This document shows positions 53,395-61,407 of a stretch of DNA of 64,000 nucleotides, piece after piece; positions within the stretch are counted from its first letter, which is position 1; each line of letters begins with the position of its first letter. The stretch is taken from positions 7,441,501 to 7,505,500 of the forward strand of contig NZ_AP023356.1 in the NCBI RefSeq assembly GCF_018324205.1, in the 5' to 3' direction. The DNA comes from Actinoplanes ianthinogenes (lineage in GTDB: Bacteria; Actinomycetota; Actinomycetes; Mycobacteriales; Micromonosporaceae). The notes beneath the pieces are model-generated. The model made no database searches. It saw only the letters and a list, made by a program, of their open reading frames with translations, and was not told the DNA's origin. The position numbers and the translations under genes are program-made.

Positions 53395-54587
53395 GGAGCT
53401 GTTCTCCTCGTGTGATTCACTTCGGCCAGGCCGTCCGCGATCGCGGCGCAGGCGTACAGCCACGCGTCGCGGGTGCTCCTGGAGACGGTGCTGAAGTCGA
53501 TGCGCTCGCCGGACGCGATGGTCGGGTCGTACGGGATCTCGACGACCGCCCGGGTCCGGCCGGTGAAGTGCTCGACGATCTCGGCGCGGGCTTTCGGCGG
53601 GACCTGCGGCTCGGAGGCGGACAGCACGGTCACCGCCCGGCGGGCGAGGTCCGCGCGGCCGGTGCTCTCCAGGTGGTCGAGCATCCAGGCGGCGGAGAAC
53701 GCGACGTCCCGCCGATAGGACGAGCAGACCACCAGCAGGTCGGCGGCGTCCGCCGCGGCCTGCCAGTTGGTGGCCCGGATGTTGTTGCCGGTGTCGATCA
53801 GCAGCAGCTTGTAGAAGCGGGAGAGCACGGCGCGCAGCCGCTCGAACTCGCCCACGCCGATCTGCGCCATGTTCTCGGCCGACTCGTCGGAGGCGAGCAC
53901 GTCGAAGCGCGCCTCGCCCTGGGCCCGCAGGTAGGCGGCGAGCTCGCCGGCGCGGGCGTCGACCCGTTCGAACCGGTCGAGGTGCCCGAGCAGGTCCCAC
54001 ACGGTGAGGCCCTGGTCCGGCATCAGGCCCCGGACGCCGAGGGTGCCGCGGGTCTCGTTGTTGTCCCAGGCGACCACGTAGCCGCCGCGGATGGAGCCGA
54101 AGGTGGCCCCGGCCAGCAGCGTCGCGGGGGTCTTGCCGGCGCCGCCCTTGGGGTTGGCGAACATGACCGTGACCGGCCGGGTGAAGGACCGGCGGACCGC
54201 CACGGTGGCCTGGCGATGGCGCACCTCGGCGGCGGACGCCTGAGGCGCGACGGCGCCCCGGGTGAGCTTGCGCACCTTGCCCCGCCAGCCCCACGTCGCG
54301 GGCAGCTCCGCCACGCCCATCTGGCGGGGGAGCAGACCGACCGCGGCCGGGGGCGGAGGCAGGACGGTGGGGGTGTCACTCGCCGGCTCGGGCGCGACGA
54401 CCGGCGCCGTGGCGACGACCTTGACCTCGGTGGCCGGGGTCGGGGCCGGAGTCGGGGCCGGAGCGGTGGCGGACTCCGGCGCCGGCGCATCCCCGGCCGG
54501 ACGGGGGGCTCGCTGGGCGAATTCCGTCACCGCCTCGGCGTCGTAACCGGGGCGACTGGTGGCAGGCCAGTAGTCGGGTGTGGACAT
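53391..54587 (-). CDS. ParA/MinD-like ATPase of the secretion locus
   Basis: 398 aa. A Pro/Ala-rich N-terminal half (to about 95, with repeated APAPTPAPTP) is followed by a deviant Walker A ANPKGGAGKTPATLLAG (about 142), AWDNNETRGTLG (A' region) and LLLIDTGNNIRATNWQAA (Walker B). ParA-like ATPases in conjugative and type VII-like loci position machinery or cargo at the membrane. ATG 54587 with AAGGA 7 bases upstream. First gene of the nine-gene minus-strand operon, divergent from the cell-wall enzyme pair. Confidence 0.82.
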   Translation of the reverse strand: MSTPDYWPATSRPGYDAEAVTEFAQRAPRPAGDAPAPESATAPAPTPAPTPATEVKVVATAPVVAPEPASDTPTVLPPPPAAVGLLPRQMGVAELPATWGWRGKVRKLTRGAVAPQASAAEVRHRQATVAVRRSFTRPVTVMFANPKGGAGKTPATLLAGATFGSIRGGYVVAWDNNETRGTLGVRGLMPDQGLTVWDLLGHLDRFERVDARAGELAAYLRAQGEARFDVLASDESAENMAQIGVGEFERLRAVLSRFYKLLLIDTGNNIRATNWQAAADAADLLVVCSSYRRDVAFSAAWMLDHLESTGRADLARRAVTVLSASEPQVPPKARAEIVEHFTGRTRAVVEIPYDPTIASGERIDFSTVSRSTRDAWLYACAAIADGLAEVNHTRRTAP

Positions 54588-54603
54588 GGATCTATCCTTG
54601 TCT

Positions 54604-54638
54604 GTACATATCTGATTGTCTAGCGTGTCAATGTGTAC
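54604..54638. promoter_or_regulatory. Imperfect inverted repeat GTACATAT...ATGTGTAC in the divergent T4SS promoter
   Basis: Arms 54604-54611 and 54631-54638 match as inverted repeats at 7 of 8 positions, separated by 19 bases, in the 121-base A/T-richer gap between the ParA-like operon and the M23 peptidase gene. A shared regulator could control both directions. Confidence 0.4.
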
Positions 54639-54708
54639 GCCTTTGGCGATCCACTCAGGAGGATAGGGTGCCCCACCGGCGCAACCGACCCACCGGCCCG
54701 GACGTGCA

Positions 54709-55278
54709 GTGACAGCGGACAGTAGCAAGGTGTCACCCTGGGTTGTGGCCCTTGTGGCCGGTCTGGCGCTCATCGTGGGTCTCGGTGGTGCCTCGGTCGC
54801 CACCGGCGCCACCGGACCCGAGCCGGCCGCCACCGTCCCGGCCGCCGGCGCCTGGGTGAAACCGGTCGACGGCGAGCTGTCCTCGTCCTACGGCATGCGG
54901 TGTCTCGGCGGCCAGTGCCGGATGCACACCGGCACCGACATCAGCGTGCCGACCGGCACCGACGTCGTCGCGGCCGCCGCCGGCGTGGTCGAGGGCGCCC
55001 GGTGCGCCAGCGACTACTGTGATCGCCCCGGCTACCTGGGCCTCGGCGGTTACGGCAACCTGGTGACCGTCAAGCACGCCGACGGTGTGGTGACCCGGTA
55101 CGCACACCTGTCGAGCTTCGCCGTCGCCCCGGGCCAGCAGGTCACCGCCGGTGCACTGCTCGGCAAGTCCGGTTCGACGGGCAACTCGACCGGCCCCCAC
55201 CTGCACTTCGAGGTCAAGGTGGACGGCAAGTTCGTCGATCCGGTCACGTTCCTGCGAGCCCACGGCGTCGCCACGTGA
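54709..55278 (+). CDS. M23-family peptidoglycan endopeptidase
   Basis: 189 aa. One N-terminal helix (SPWVVALVAGLALIVGLGGA) anchors or exports it. The LytM domain (about 48-185) has CRMHTGTDISVP (first His and Asp zinc ligands), TRYAHLSSFAVAPGQQV and GPHLHFEV (last His). All zinc residues are present, so it should be active and could open the wall for the secretion channel. GTG 54709. The transglycosylase-like gene overlaps by GTGA. Confidence 0.85.
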   Translation: MTADSSKVSPWVVALVAGLALIVGLGGASVATGATGPEPAATVPAAGAWVKPVDGELSSSYGMRCLGGQCRMHTGTDISVPTGTDVVAAAAGVVEGARCASDYCDRPGYLGLGGYGNLVTVKHADGVVTRYAHLSSFAVAPGQQVTAGALLGKSGSTGNSTGPHLHFEVKVDGKFVDPVTFLRAHGVAT

Positions 55279-56267
55279 AGACCTTCCTCGCCGCCACGCT
55301 GGCCGGTGTCCTGGTCCTGATGCTGGCGCTCAGCCTGGGCGACGACCCGGCCCCGGCGGCCGCCTCCGACGCGACGAGCTGCCTGACCGCCACCGGCGAG
55401 ACGCCCCACCTCGACGACGAGCAGACCGGGAACGCCGCGCGCATCATCGCGATCGGCAAGCAGCGGGGTATTGCGCCGCGTGGCTGGGCGGTGGCCGTCG
55501 CGACCGCCATGCAGGAGTCGAGCCTGCGCAACATCAACCACGGGGACCGGGACTCGGTCGGGTTGTTCCAGCAGCGCCCGAGCATGGGCTGGGGCACCGT
55601 CGAGCAGCTCACCGACGTGGACTACGCGACCAACGCCTTCTACGGCGGGCCGCCGCCACCGGACAACGGCGGTCTGCTGGACGTGCCCGGGTGGGAGCGG
55701 ATGGAACTCACCGACGCGGCACAGGCCGTGCAGCGCAGCGGGACGCCCCAGGCGTACGCGAACTGGACGGCCCTGGCGATCGACCTGGTGCGCGAGCACG
55801 GCGGTGTCGAGCTGGACTGCGCCAAGGTGGTCGCCGGCCCCGGGTCGGTGGAGCCGGCGCCCCGCAACCCGGACGGCTCCTGGCCGCACGAGGGCTGCGT
55901 GATCAAGCCGGACCCGACGACCGGCCGGGGCTGCCTGACGCCACGCACCGACCACATCGTGAAGCAGGCCGCGGCGTACGGGAAACCCGGCTGCTGGCGG
56001 CCCAGCGACCACGGCGAGCACCCGAAGGGGAGAGCCTGCGACTGGATGATGACCTCCGGCGGGGAGGCGCACGGCGAGCAGAAGGCCAAGGGTGACTCGA
56101 TGGCCGCCTGGGCGGTCGCCAACGCCGACAAGTTGGGGATCATGTACGTGATCTGGTACCGGCGGATCTGGACGCCGGAACGTGGCTGGCACGACTACAA
56201 CAACCCGTGGGGCGGGAACGACCCCAGCGGCTGGCACACCAACCACGTACACATCTCGATGTACTGA
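55275..56267 (+). CDS. Lytic-transglycosylase-like cell wall enzyme of the conjugation locus
   Basis: 330 aa. Signal helix (TFLAATLAGVLVLMLALSLG). An N-terminal lysozyme-like segment AVATAMQESSLRNINHGDRD with SVGLFQQRPSMGWGT (about 75-110; catalytic-type Glu in QES) continues with YGGPPPP and a helical half. The C-terminal part (about 230-330: CWRPSDHGEHPKGRACDWMM, closing WHTNHVHISMY) resembles the ARB_07466-type C-terminal domain. Such proteins accompany actinobacterial T4SS clusters and would locally cut peptidoglycan. Overlaps the M23 gene. Confidence 0.82.
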   Translation: MKTFLAATLAGVLVLMLALSLGDDPAPAAASDATSCLTATGETPHLDDEQTGNAARIIAIGKQRGIAPRGWAVAVATAMQESSLRNINHGDRDSVGLFQQRPSMGWGTVEQLTDVDYATNAFYGGPPPPDNGGLLDVPGWERMELTDAAQAVQRSGTPQAYANWTALAIDLVREHGGVELDCAKVVAGPGSVEPAPRNPDGSWPHEGCVIKPDPTTGRGCLTPRTDHIVKQAAAYGKPGCWRPSDHGEHPKGRACDWMMTSGGEAHGEQKAKGDSMAAWAVANADKLGIMYVIWYRRIWTPERGWHDYNNPWGGNDPSGWHTNHVHISMY

Positions 56268-56459
56268 AAATGAGCCATATGCGAGATTCGCGCCGGTGAC
56301 GTAGACGTCTGACGCCGCGTCCGTCGACCGGGTGGTTGAACCCACGTGAACGCGGCTCGACGTCGCGGTGGCGGTGATCGGGAGGCGGCTCGCCACAGGC
56401 CGGATGGCACAGTAGGAACGGACGCGGTACATGGCGCGACGGACATAGTATTTACGAAC

Positions 56460-58355
56460 ATGAGTGTCCTGCGGCGCGCGGTGATCCCGGCCATCCTGCT
56501 GGCCTTCGTCTGCCAAGCTCTGGGTGGTGTGCCGGCGATGGCTGCCGAGGCGACCCGCATCCTCATCGTGGGCGACTCGATCACGCAGGGCTCGTCGGGT
56601 GACTACACGTGGCGCTATCAGCTGTGGAAGCACCTGCAGGCCAGCGCGCCCGGTGCGACCGACTTCGTCGGCGAGCGGACCTGGCTGTACGACAACATCG
56701 CGAACACGCAGAACTCCACCGCGTACGCGAATCCGAACTTTGATCGTGATCATCATGCGAAATGGGGTCAGCAGCTCCAACTGGAGAAGGACGAGATCGC
56801 CCCGGCGGTGTCGGCAGCCAAGCCGGACGTGATGCTGCTGCTGATGGGCATCAACGACCTGACGTGGGGTGGCGAGTCACCGGCGACCGCCTTCGGCAAC
56901 CTGCAGGCGCTGCTGCGCACTGCCCACGGGCTGCGGCCTTCCCTGCGAGTCGTGGTCGGACACACGCTGAGCCGATGGGATCTGCTCGGCAAAGTCGAGC
57001 AGAACGTGACCGATACCGCCCAGCTCAACGCACTCATCGACACGCTTCCTTCCAACCCTGACTTCTCCTACGTACGGGTCGCGCGCACCGACGCGGGATG
57101 GAATCCGCAGGCCCACACGTGGGACGGCACCCACCCGAACAGCACCGGCGAGGTGGTGATCGCCGGCGCGTTCGCCGACGCGCTGGCCGGCCTGGGCATC
57201 GGCAGCGCGTACGGCGCCAGGACGGCCGTGCAGTGGCCGGTCAGCACCGTGATCACCACGGCGGCCAGCACCGCCCCGGCACCGGCGGCCGGCGGATCGG
57301 TGAGCGCGATCGCCGGCGACAACGAGGCGACCCTGTCGTGGACCGCGTCGAGCGGCGCCTCCGGATACCTGATCCAGCAGCGGCAGAACGGTGGCGCCGC
57401 CGACCAGCTCGCCTGGCCCGTCAGCGACACGAAGTTCACGCCGGGCATTCTCGCCGGTGACTCCCTGTACGACTTCCGCGTGGTTCCGGTCAGCGACAAC
57501 GGGCAGATCCACCTCGCCTGGAACGCCGCGCCGGGCGCGAACGCCTACGCGATCCGCAGCCGCGACCTGACCACCGGGTCGGGCTGGACCACCCTGCCGC
57601 TGCCCGTGCAGGCCACCAGCTATGACCTGGCCGGGATCCCGGATCACGTCTACTCGTTCGCGATCCAGCCCGGCAAGGGCGTGATGACCGGCGCGTGGAG
57701 CCCCGAGGCGTCCCAGCTGATCCGCCGGACCGGCACCCCTTCGGCCTGGTCGGCGCAGGTCCGGGTCAAGGACTACCACGGCAAGCGCAAGACCGCACGG
57801 GACTTCGCGATCGCGTGGGCGGGCGCGTTGGACTTCACCTGGGAGGACCGCTACGGCTCCGCGGGCGACGACTGCACCCACTTCGTGTCGCAGACCCTGC
57901 TCACCGCCGGCTACCCGGAGATGGGCGAGCCGTCGAGGTTCATCGACGCCTTGTACGAGAGCGCCGTCAACGACGACGGCGCCTGGTGGCGCGTCGACGA
58001 GGGCAGTCCGATCCGGGCGGGCCTTCTGATCGGCGGCTACGTCGAGCGCAACGCCTCGGCCACGTTCACGCTCGCGCCCCGGCTGGCGAACCATTTCGCG
58101 TTGCGCTCGCGATACGGACTGGCGCAGAAGGTCAGCGATCCGCGGCTGCTCGACTACGGCGACGTCATCCTGATGCAGACCTTCAACCACGGCCCCGACA
58201 TCGACCATGCGGTGATCGTCACCGGCTTCGACTCCACCGGCTATCCGCTGATCAGCGAGCGCAGCAACGCTCACGTCAACAAGTCGCTGCGGGAGATCGA
58301 GAACGGGAACTCGCGTCTGATCCTGCACAACTGGCACCTGCTGCAGTTGAACTAG
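56460..58355 (+). CDS. Secreted SGNH hydrolase with FN3-like linkers and C-terminal amidase domain
   Basis: 631 aa from ATG 56460. Signal peptide ending PAMAAEA (about 30). SGNH domain (about 34-270): GDSITQGSS with the Ser nucleophile, MGINDLTWGG (Asn block) and DGTHPNSTGE (Asp/His block). Two FN3-like repeats (about 285-460). C-terminal Amidase_6-type domain (about 475-625): GDDCTHFVSQTLLTAGYPEM with the catalytic Cys and DIDHAVIVTGF with the His. It probably deacetylates or de-esterifies and also cleaves amide bonds in extracellular wall polymers. The longer frame to 56346 lacks a signal-like start. Confidence 0.85.
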   Translation: MSVLRRAVIPAILLAFVCQALGGVPAMAAEATRILIVGDSITQGSSGDYTWRYQLWKHLQASAPGATDFVGERTWLYDNIANTQNSTAYANPNFDRDHHAKWGQQLQLEKDEIAPAVSAAKPDVMLLLMGINDLTWGGESPATAFGNLQALLRTAHGLRPSLRVVVGHTLSRWDLLGKVEQNVTDTAQLNALIDTLPSNPDFSYVRVARTDAGWNPQAHTWDGTHPNSTGEVVIAGAFADALAGLGIGSAYGARTAVQWPVSTVITTAASTAPAPAAGGSVSAIAGDNEATLSWTASSGASGYLIQQRQNGGAADQLAWPVSDTKFTPGILAGDSLYDFRVVPVSDNGQIHLAWNAAPGANAYAIRSRDLTTGSGWTTLPLPVQATSYDLAGIPDHVYSFAIQPGKGVMTGAWSPEASQLIRRTGTPSAWSAQVRVKDYHGKRKTARDFAIAWAGALDFTWEDRYGSAGDDCTHFVSQTLLTAGYPEMGEPSRFIDALYESAVNDDGAWWRVDEGSPIRAGLLIGGYVERNASATFTLAPRLANHFALRSRYGLAQKVSDPRLLDYGDVILMQTFNHGPDIDHAVIVTGFDSTGYPLISERSNAHVNKSLREIENGNSRLILHNWHLLQLN

Positions 58356-58395
58356 GGTCGCGGCCAGATCGCGCGGGGTGGCCAGGAGTCGGTGA

Positions 58396-58428
58396 AGGCC
58401 TGTCGTTCAGTGGCACACGGACAGGCCT
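58396..58428. terminator. Bidirectional hairpin between convergent genes
   Basis: AGGCCTGTC (58396-58404) and GACAGGCCT (58420-58428) form a perfect 9-bp stem with a 15-base loop, 41 bases after the amidase gene stop and downstream of the leftward zeta gene. Confidence 0.5.
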
Positions 58429-58493
58429 CGCTGGCAAATGACAGACACGGCCGCTATTCGCCAGCTCCGAAAATGGCCCTCCGCCACTCCCGG

Positions 58494-58625
58494 CTACTTG
58501 ACCGTGGGGCCCTCCGGCCGCGGCTGCTGCTGGTGCGGCCTCGGGTTGTGGCGGCGGCCGTCGGCGCGTTGCCGGCTCTGCTGCTCGACCGCTTTGCGCA
58601 GGGTGGCGGCGCGCCGCTCACCGGA
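58494..58625 (-). pseudogene. In-frame C-terminal tail behind the zeta toxin stop codon
   Basis: After the TGA at 58626-58628 the zeta frame stays open for 43 codons to a TAG at 58494-58496. It encodes an Arg/Gln/Pro-rich tail (GERRAATLRKAVEQ ... HQQQPRPEGPTVK) homologous to the end of the 541-aa protein at 59782. This looks like a severed tail (CGA to TGA would do it) or a sequence reached by stop readthrough. The homologous stretch is 58494-58622. Confidence 0.65.
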
Positions 58626-59480
58626 TCACCGGGGGAAGGCTGAGCCCGGCCGGCGGGCGACCGCGGCGCGCAGGTCGGGCCGCAGGTCGGCCGGCAGACG
58701 CCGGGCGAGGGACTTGGCCGTGTCGTCGAAGGCCGCGGTCTGCTCGGCGCTCCACGGCTGGGCACGGATTTGCTCGATGACCCGCCGGGTGTCCGGCGGC
58801 CGCACCCAGTCGCCGTCGGCGCCCAGTTCGTTGGAGTACCGCTTGGTTCCGTCGCGCTGATAGACGTGCACCTGATCGACGAGCCGGTCACCGTCGATCA
58901 GATCGATGGTGCTCAACAGACCTGTGTACGCCTCCTGCTGCACCTCGGGCGGCACGTACCGGCCGGGCGTCTTCCCGTCCCGCATGTCCTGATATCGGCT
59001 CAGCACACCCATCCGGCTGGTCGCGTCGTCCACCGCGACGACCGCCAATTCCACCCGGTAACCGGCGGCCCGGAACTGCTCGATCGTGCTCCGCGCCGAT
59101 TCGGGATTGCCGAATGTCGCGCTGAACACCACGTTGTAGCGGTTGGCGATGCAGTACTTCTTCGCCATGGCGGTCCACCGCTGCGCGTCCCGGTGGGTCA
59201 GCATCGCCACGGTGCGGTCGTTCGCGCGAGCCAGCTGCGGATACGCCGGATGGTGGACCCGCATGTCGTCAGCATCGATCTTTACCGTGCCCGGGCCGAG
59301 AGCGGCGCGGGCCCAGTTCTCCGCGTTGCTTTTCCCGGCGCCTGGCTGGCCGGCCGCAATCACCAGCACCGGCCGTTCCTGCGGGATTCCCCCCGCCAGA
59401 TCGCGTGGGACGATCTTCTCGGCGAACCGGCGAGCAGATTCCTCCGGCGAGAGAAGGTACGTCTCCGGCTCGGTGTTCAA
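58626..59480 (-). CDS. Zeta-type toxin (UDP-sugar/nucleotide kinase fold)
   Basis: 284 aa. Walker A VIAAGQPGAGKSNAENWA (about 41), KIDADDMRVHHPAY (about 72) matching the zeta substrate loop, VVFSATFGNPES (about 115) and the arginine-rich lid region SRYQDMRDGKTPGRYV. Zeta toxins phosphorylate UDP-N-acetylglucosamine or related targets. ATG 59480 overlaps the small upstream partner gene by ATGA. The reading ends GSAFPR, then TGA, then an in-frame tail shared with the neighbouring 541-aa protein, suggesting recent truncation of a longer toxin. Confidence 0.8.
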   Translation of the reverse strand: MNTEPETYLLSPEESARRFAEKIVPRDLAGGIPQERPVLVIAAGQPGAGKSNAENWARAALGPGTVKIDADDMRVHHPAYPQLARANDRTVAMLTHRDAQRWTAMAKKYCIANRYNVVFSATFGNPESARSTIEQFRAAGYRVELAVVAVDDATSRMGVLSRYQDMRDGKTPGRYVPPEVQQEAYTGLLSTIDLIDGDRLVDQVHVYQRDGTKRYSNELGADGDWVRPPDTRRVIEQIRAQPWSAEQTAAFDDTAKSLARRLPADLRPDLRAAVARRPGSAFPR

Positions 59481-59758
59481 TCCGTGACGCCGATCTCGAA
59501 CTCGTCGATCAGTGCCGGAAGGTCGCGGAGTGCCCGCGCCACCGCCTCACGGTCAGTGATCCTGAGCTCGCGCTTCTCCTCGGCGTACCGGTCCGCGGCC
59601 GCATTCAGCTCCGCCGTACGAGCGGGGTCGGTCGCCCGGTCGATGTGCCAGTCGATCAGGCTGATCAGTGTTCGGTAGAGGTGGACAGCGTTCTCGTAGT
59701 CGTCCACTTCCGCTCCGGCGAGCGGTCCGATGTTGTCCGGCATCACGAATTCACCCAT
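59477..59758 (-). CDS. Small helical protein, probable antitoxin partner of the zeta toxin
   Basis: 93 aa from ATG 59758, with GAGGGG 9 bases upstream. Largely helical and acidic (ENAVHLYRTLISLIDWHIDR, ELNAAADRYAEEKRELRITD), without known family. Position and ATGA overlap directly before the zeta gene, plus the small acidic helical character, fit an epsilon-like antitoxin, though it is not recognisably homologous. Confidence 0.65.
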   Translation of the reverse strand: MGEFVMPDNIGPLAGAEVDDYENAVHLYRTLISLIDWHIDRATDPARTAELNAAADRYAEEKRELRITDREAVARALRDLPALIDEFEIGVTD

Positions 59759-59781
59759 GAGTTCCCCTCTGGACGGATCGG

Positions 59782-61407
59782 CTACTTCAGGATCGGCCCC
59801 TCCGGGCGCGGCTGCTGCTGGGGTTTCGGGTCGCGGTGCTGACCGGCCGCCCGCTGCTGACTCTGTTCGGCCGCCTTGCGGACCGCGGCGGCCCGCCGCT
59901 CACCCGGTTGCTGAGGCACGACCTTTTCGGTACGCCCGGAGTCCCGCGCCCCCATCCGCTGGTGCGCGCCGACATACCGTTCGACCCGATGCTGCAGATC
60001 GCCGGCGACGGGCTCACCCCCGTCCCGCCGTCCGGCCGTCACCTGCAGCGTGCGCTGCGGCTCCAGCCCGGCCCGCTCCCCGGCGGCCAGCGCGCCCGCC
60101 AGATCCGGCCAGCCCGGATCGGCCAGCACCTGGTCGGCGCGATCACCCAGCGCAGCGCGCGTCGCCTGCTCGTACCGGGGCAGGGATCGGACGGTCTCCA
60201 GTAGGTGATTCGCCTCCAGCGAGGGGCCGGAGGCGTCGGCGGTCAGTGGCGTGAGCCGGTCGAAGGTGGCCCAGACCCGCTCCTGGGCGGGCCCCTGAAG
60301 GCCGCTGCCGGCCAGCGCCGTGGAGAGGTCGTTGACCACGCCGCGGTCACGGCGGCGGACGAAGCCGTCGAGCAGGGTGCGCAGCTCCGGGTCGCAGGCG
60401 GGATCCTTGGCGACCCACGCGCGGACCTCGGTGCGGAAACCGTCGGCGCCCTCGCGCAGGGGCGTACGCCAATCGTGTCCTTGTTCTTGCTGGTCGGCGG
60501 CGACCGTCGCGACGTCGGCGACCGCGACGAGGGCCGCCTCCTTGACCGCCTGCCGCACGGCGGGATCCTGGAACGCCGGAGCGACCAGGGTCGGGTTGAG
60601 CCCGTCGAGCTGGTTGGCGACCTCGCGCAGCGGGGTCTGCTCCGGGCCGGCCGCTGACACCTGGCGGGGGCTGGACATCGGCCCGTGCAGCGTCTCCTCG
60701 ATGGTGGCGAGCGCGTCGCCGCAGGCGAAGGTGAGCGCCGGGTCGTCCGGCAGCCGGGGGACCGTCTTGCCGTGGAACGGCGCGACCGGTTCCAGCTCCA
60801 GCTCGTAGCCGTGCTTGGTGCCGGGGTTCCGGTCGTCGGGGGAGGCGCCGAAGAACAGGTACCGCCCGGTGAACTCGCTCTGCGGATAGGCCGCGGTGAG
60901 CAACTCCTGCACGGTGCCCTTGAAGCTGGTGTCGACCAGCACGATCCGGCTGTCCGGCCTGCCGACCGGGATGTCGGCCGCGCGCAGGTAGTCGGTGAGC
61001 CGGCGATAGGCGCCGTCGACGGTCTGCGGGTCCACCTTGCGGCTGGCGTCCCGGAAGCCGGCGGCGTCCGGGAACCGGACGCCCCACCGCTCCCGGTCCT
61101 GCAGGGCGGCGTCGACCACCGCCCGGGACAGCACCACCTCGCGCCCGTGCGCGGCCATCAGCTCCGGATCGAGCTGGCGCATGGCGGCGGCGAGGCTGTG
61201 ACCGTCGCGGCCCAGGAACACCACGCGGGTCCGCGGATCCGCGGCGATGTCGGCGCGGATGTCGTCGAGCATCGCGGCCGCGTGGTGCACGACGAACGGC
61301 GCGTGGAAGCGCTGGAACGTCGCGTGGGCCTGCTCCAGCGCGGCACGGTGCCCCGGGTCGGTGATGCCGTGCGCCTCCGCGATCTCGGCGATCTCCCGGG
61401 AACTCAT
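59782..61407 (-). CDS. Unrecognised 541-aa protein with the shared Arg/Gln/Pro tail
   Basis: ATG 61407 overlaps the nucleoside hydrolase stop (ATGA). The first 250 residues contain TRVVFLGRDGHSLAAAMRQL (about 60), VVLSRAVVDAALQDRERWG and IVLVDTSFKGTVQELLTAAY (about 152), a pattern seen in HAD-like or phosphoribosyl-related proteins of conflict systems; I cannot assign it. The second half is helical. The C-terminal 40 residues (GERRAAAVRKAAEQ ... QQQPRPEGPILK) recur behind the zeta toxin stop codon. With a nucleoside hydrolase as operon partner, a nucleotide-targeting effector or defence role is possible. Confidence 0.6.
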   Translation of the reverse strand: MSSREIAEIAEAHGITDPGHRAALEQAHATFQRFHAPFVVHHAAAMLDDIRADIAADPRTRVVFLGRDGHSLAAAMRQLDPELMAAHGREVVLSRAVVDAALQDRERWGVRFPDAAGFRDASRKVDPQTVDGAYRRLTDYLRAADIPVGRPDSRIVLVDTSFKGTVQELLTAAYPQSEFTGRYLFFGASPDDRNPGTKHGYELELEPVAPFHGKTVPRLPDDPALTFACGDALATIEETLHGPMSSPRQVSAAGPEQTPLREVANQLDGLNPTLVAPAFQDPAVRQAVKEAALVAVADVATVAADQQEQGHDWRTPLREGADGFRTEVRAWVAKDPACDPELRTLLDGFVRRRDRGVVNDLSTALAGSGLQGPAQERVWATFDRLTPLTADASGPSLEANHLLETVRSLPRYEQATRAALGDRADQVLADPGWPDLAGALAAGERAGLEPQRTLQVTAGRRDGGEPVAGDLQHRVERYVGAHQRMGARDSGRTEKVVPQQPGERRAAAVRKAAEQSQQRAAGQHRDPKPQQQPRPEGPILK

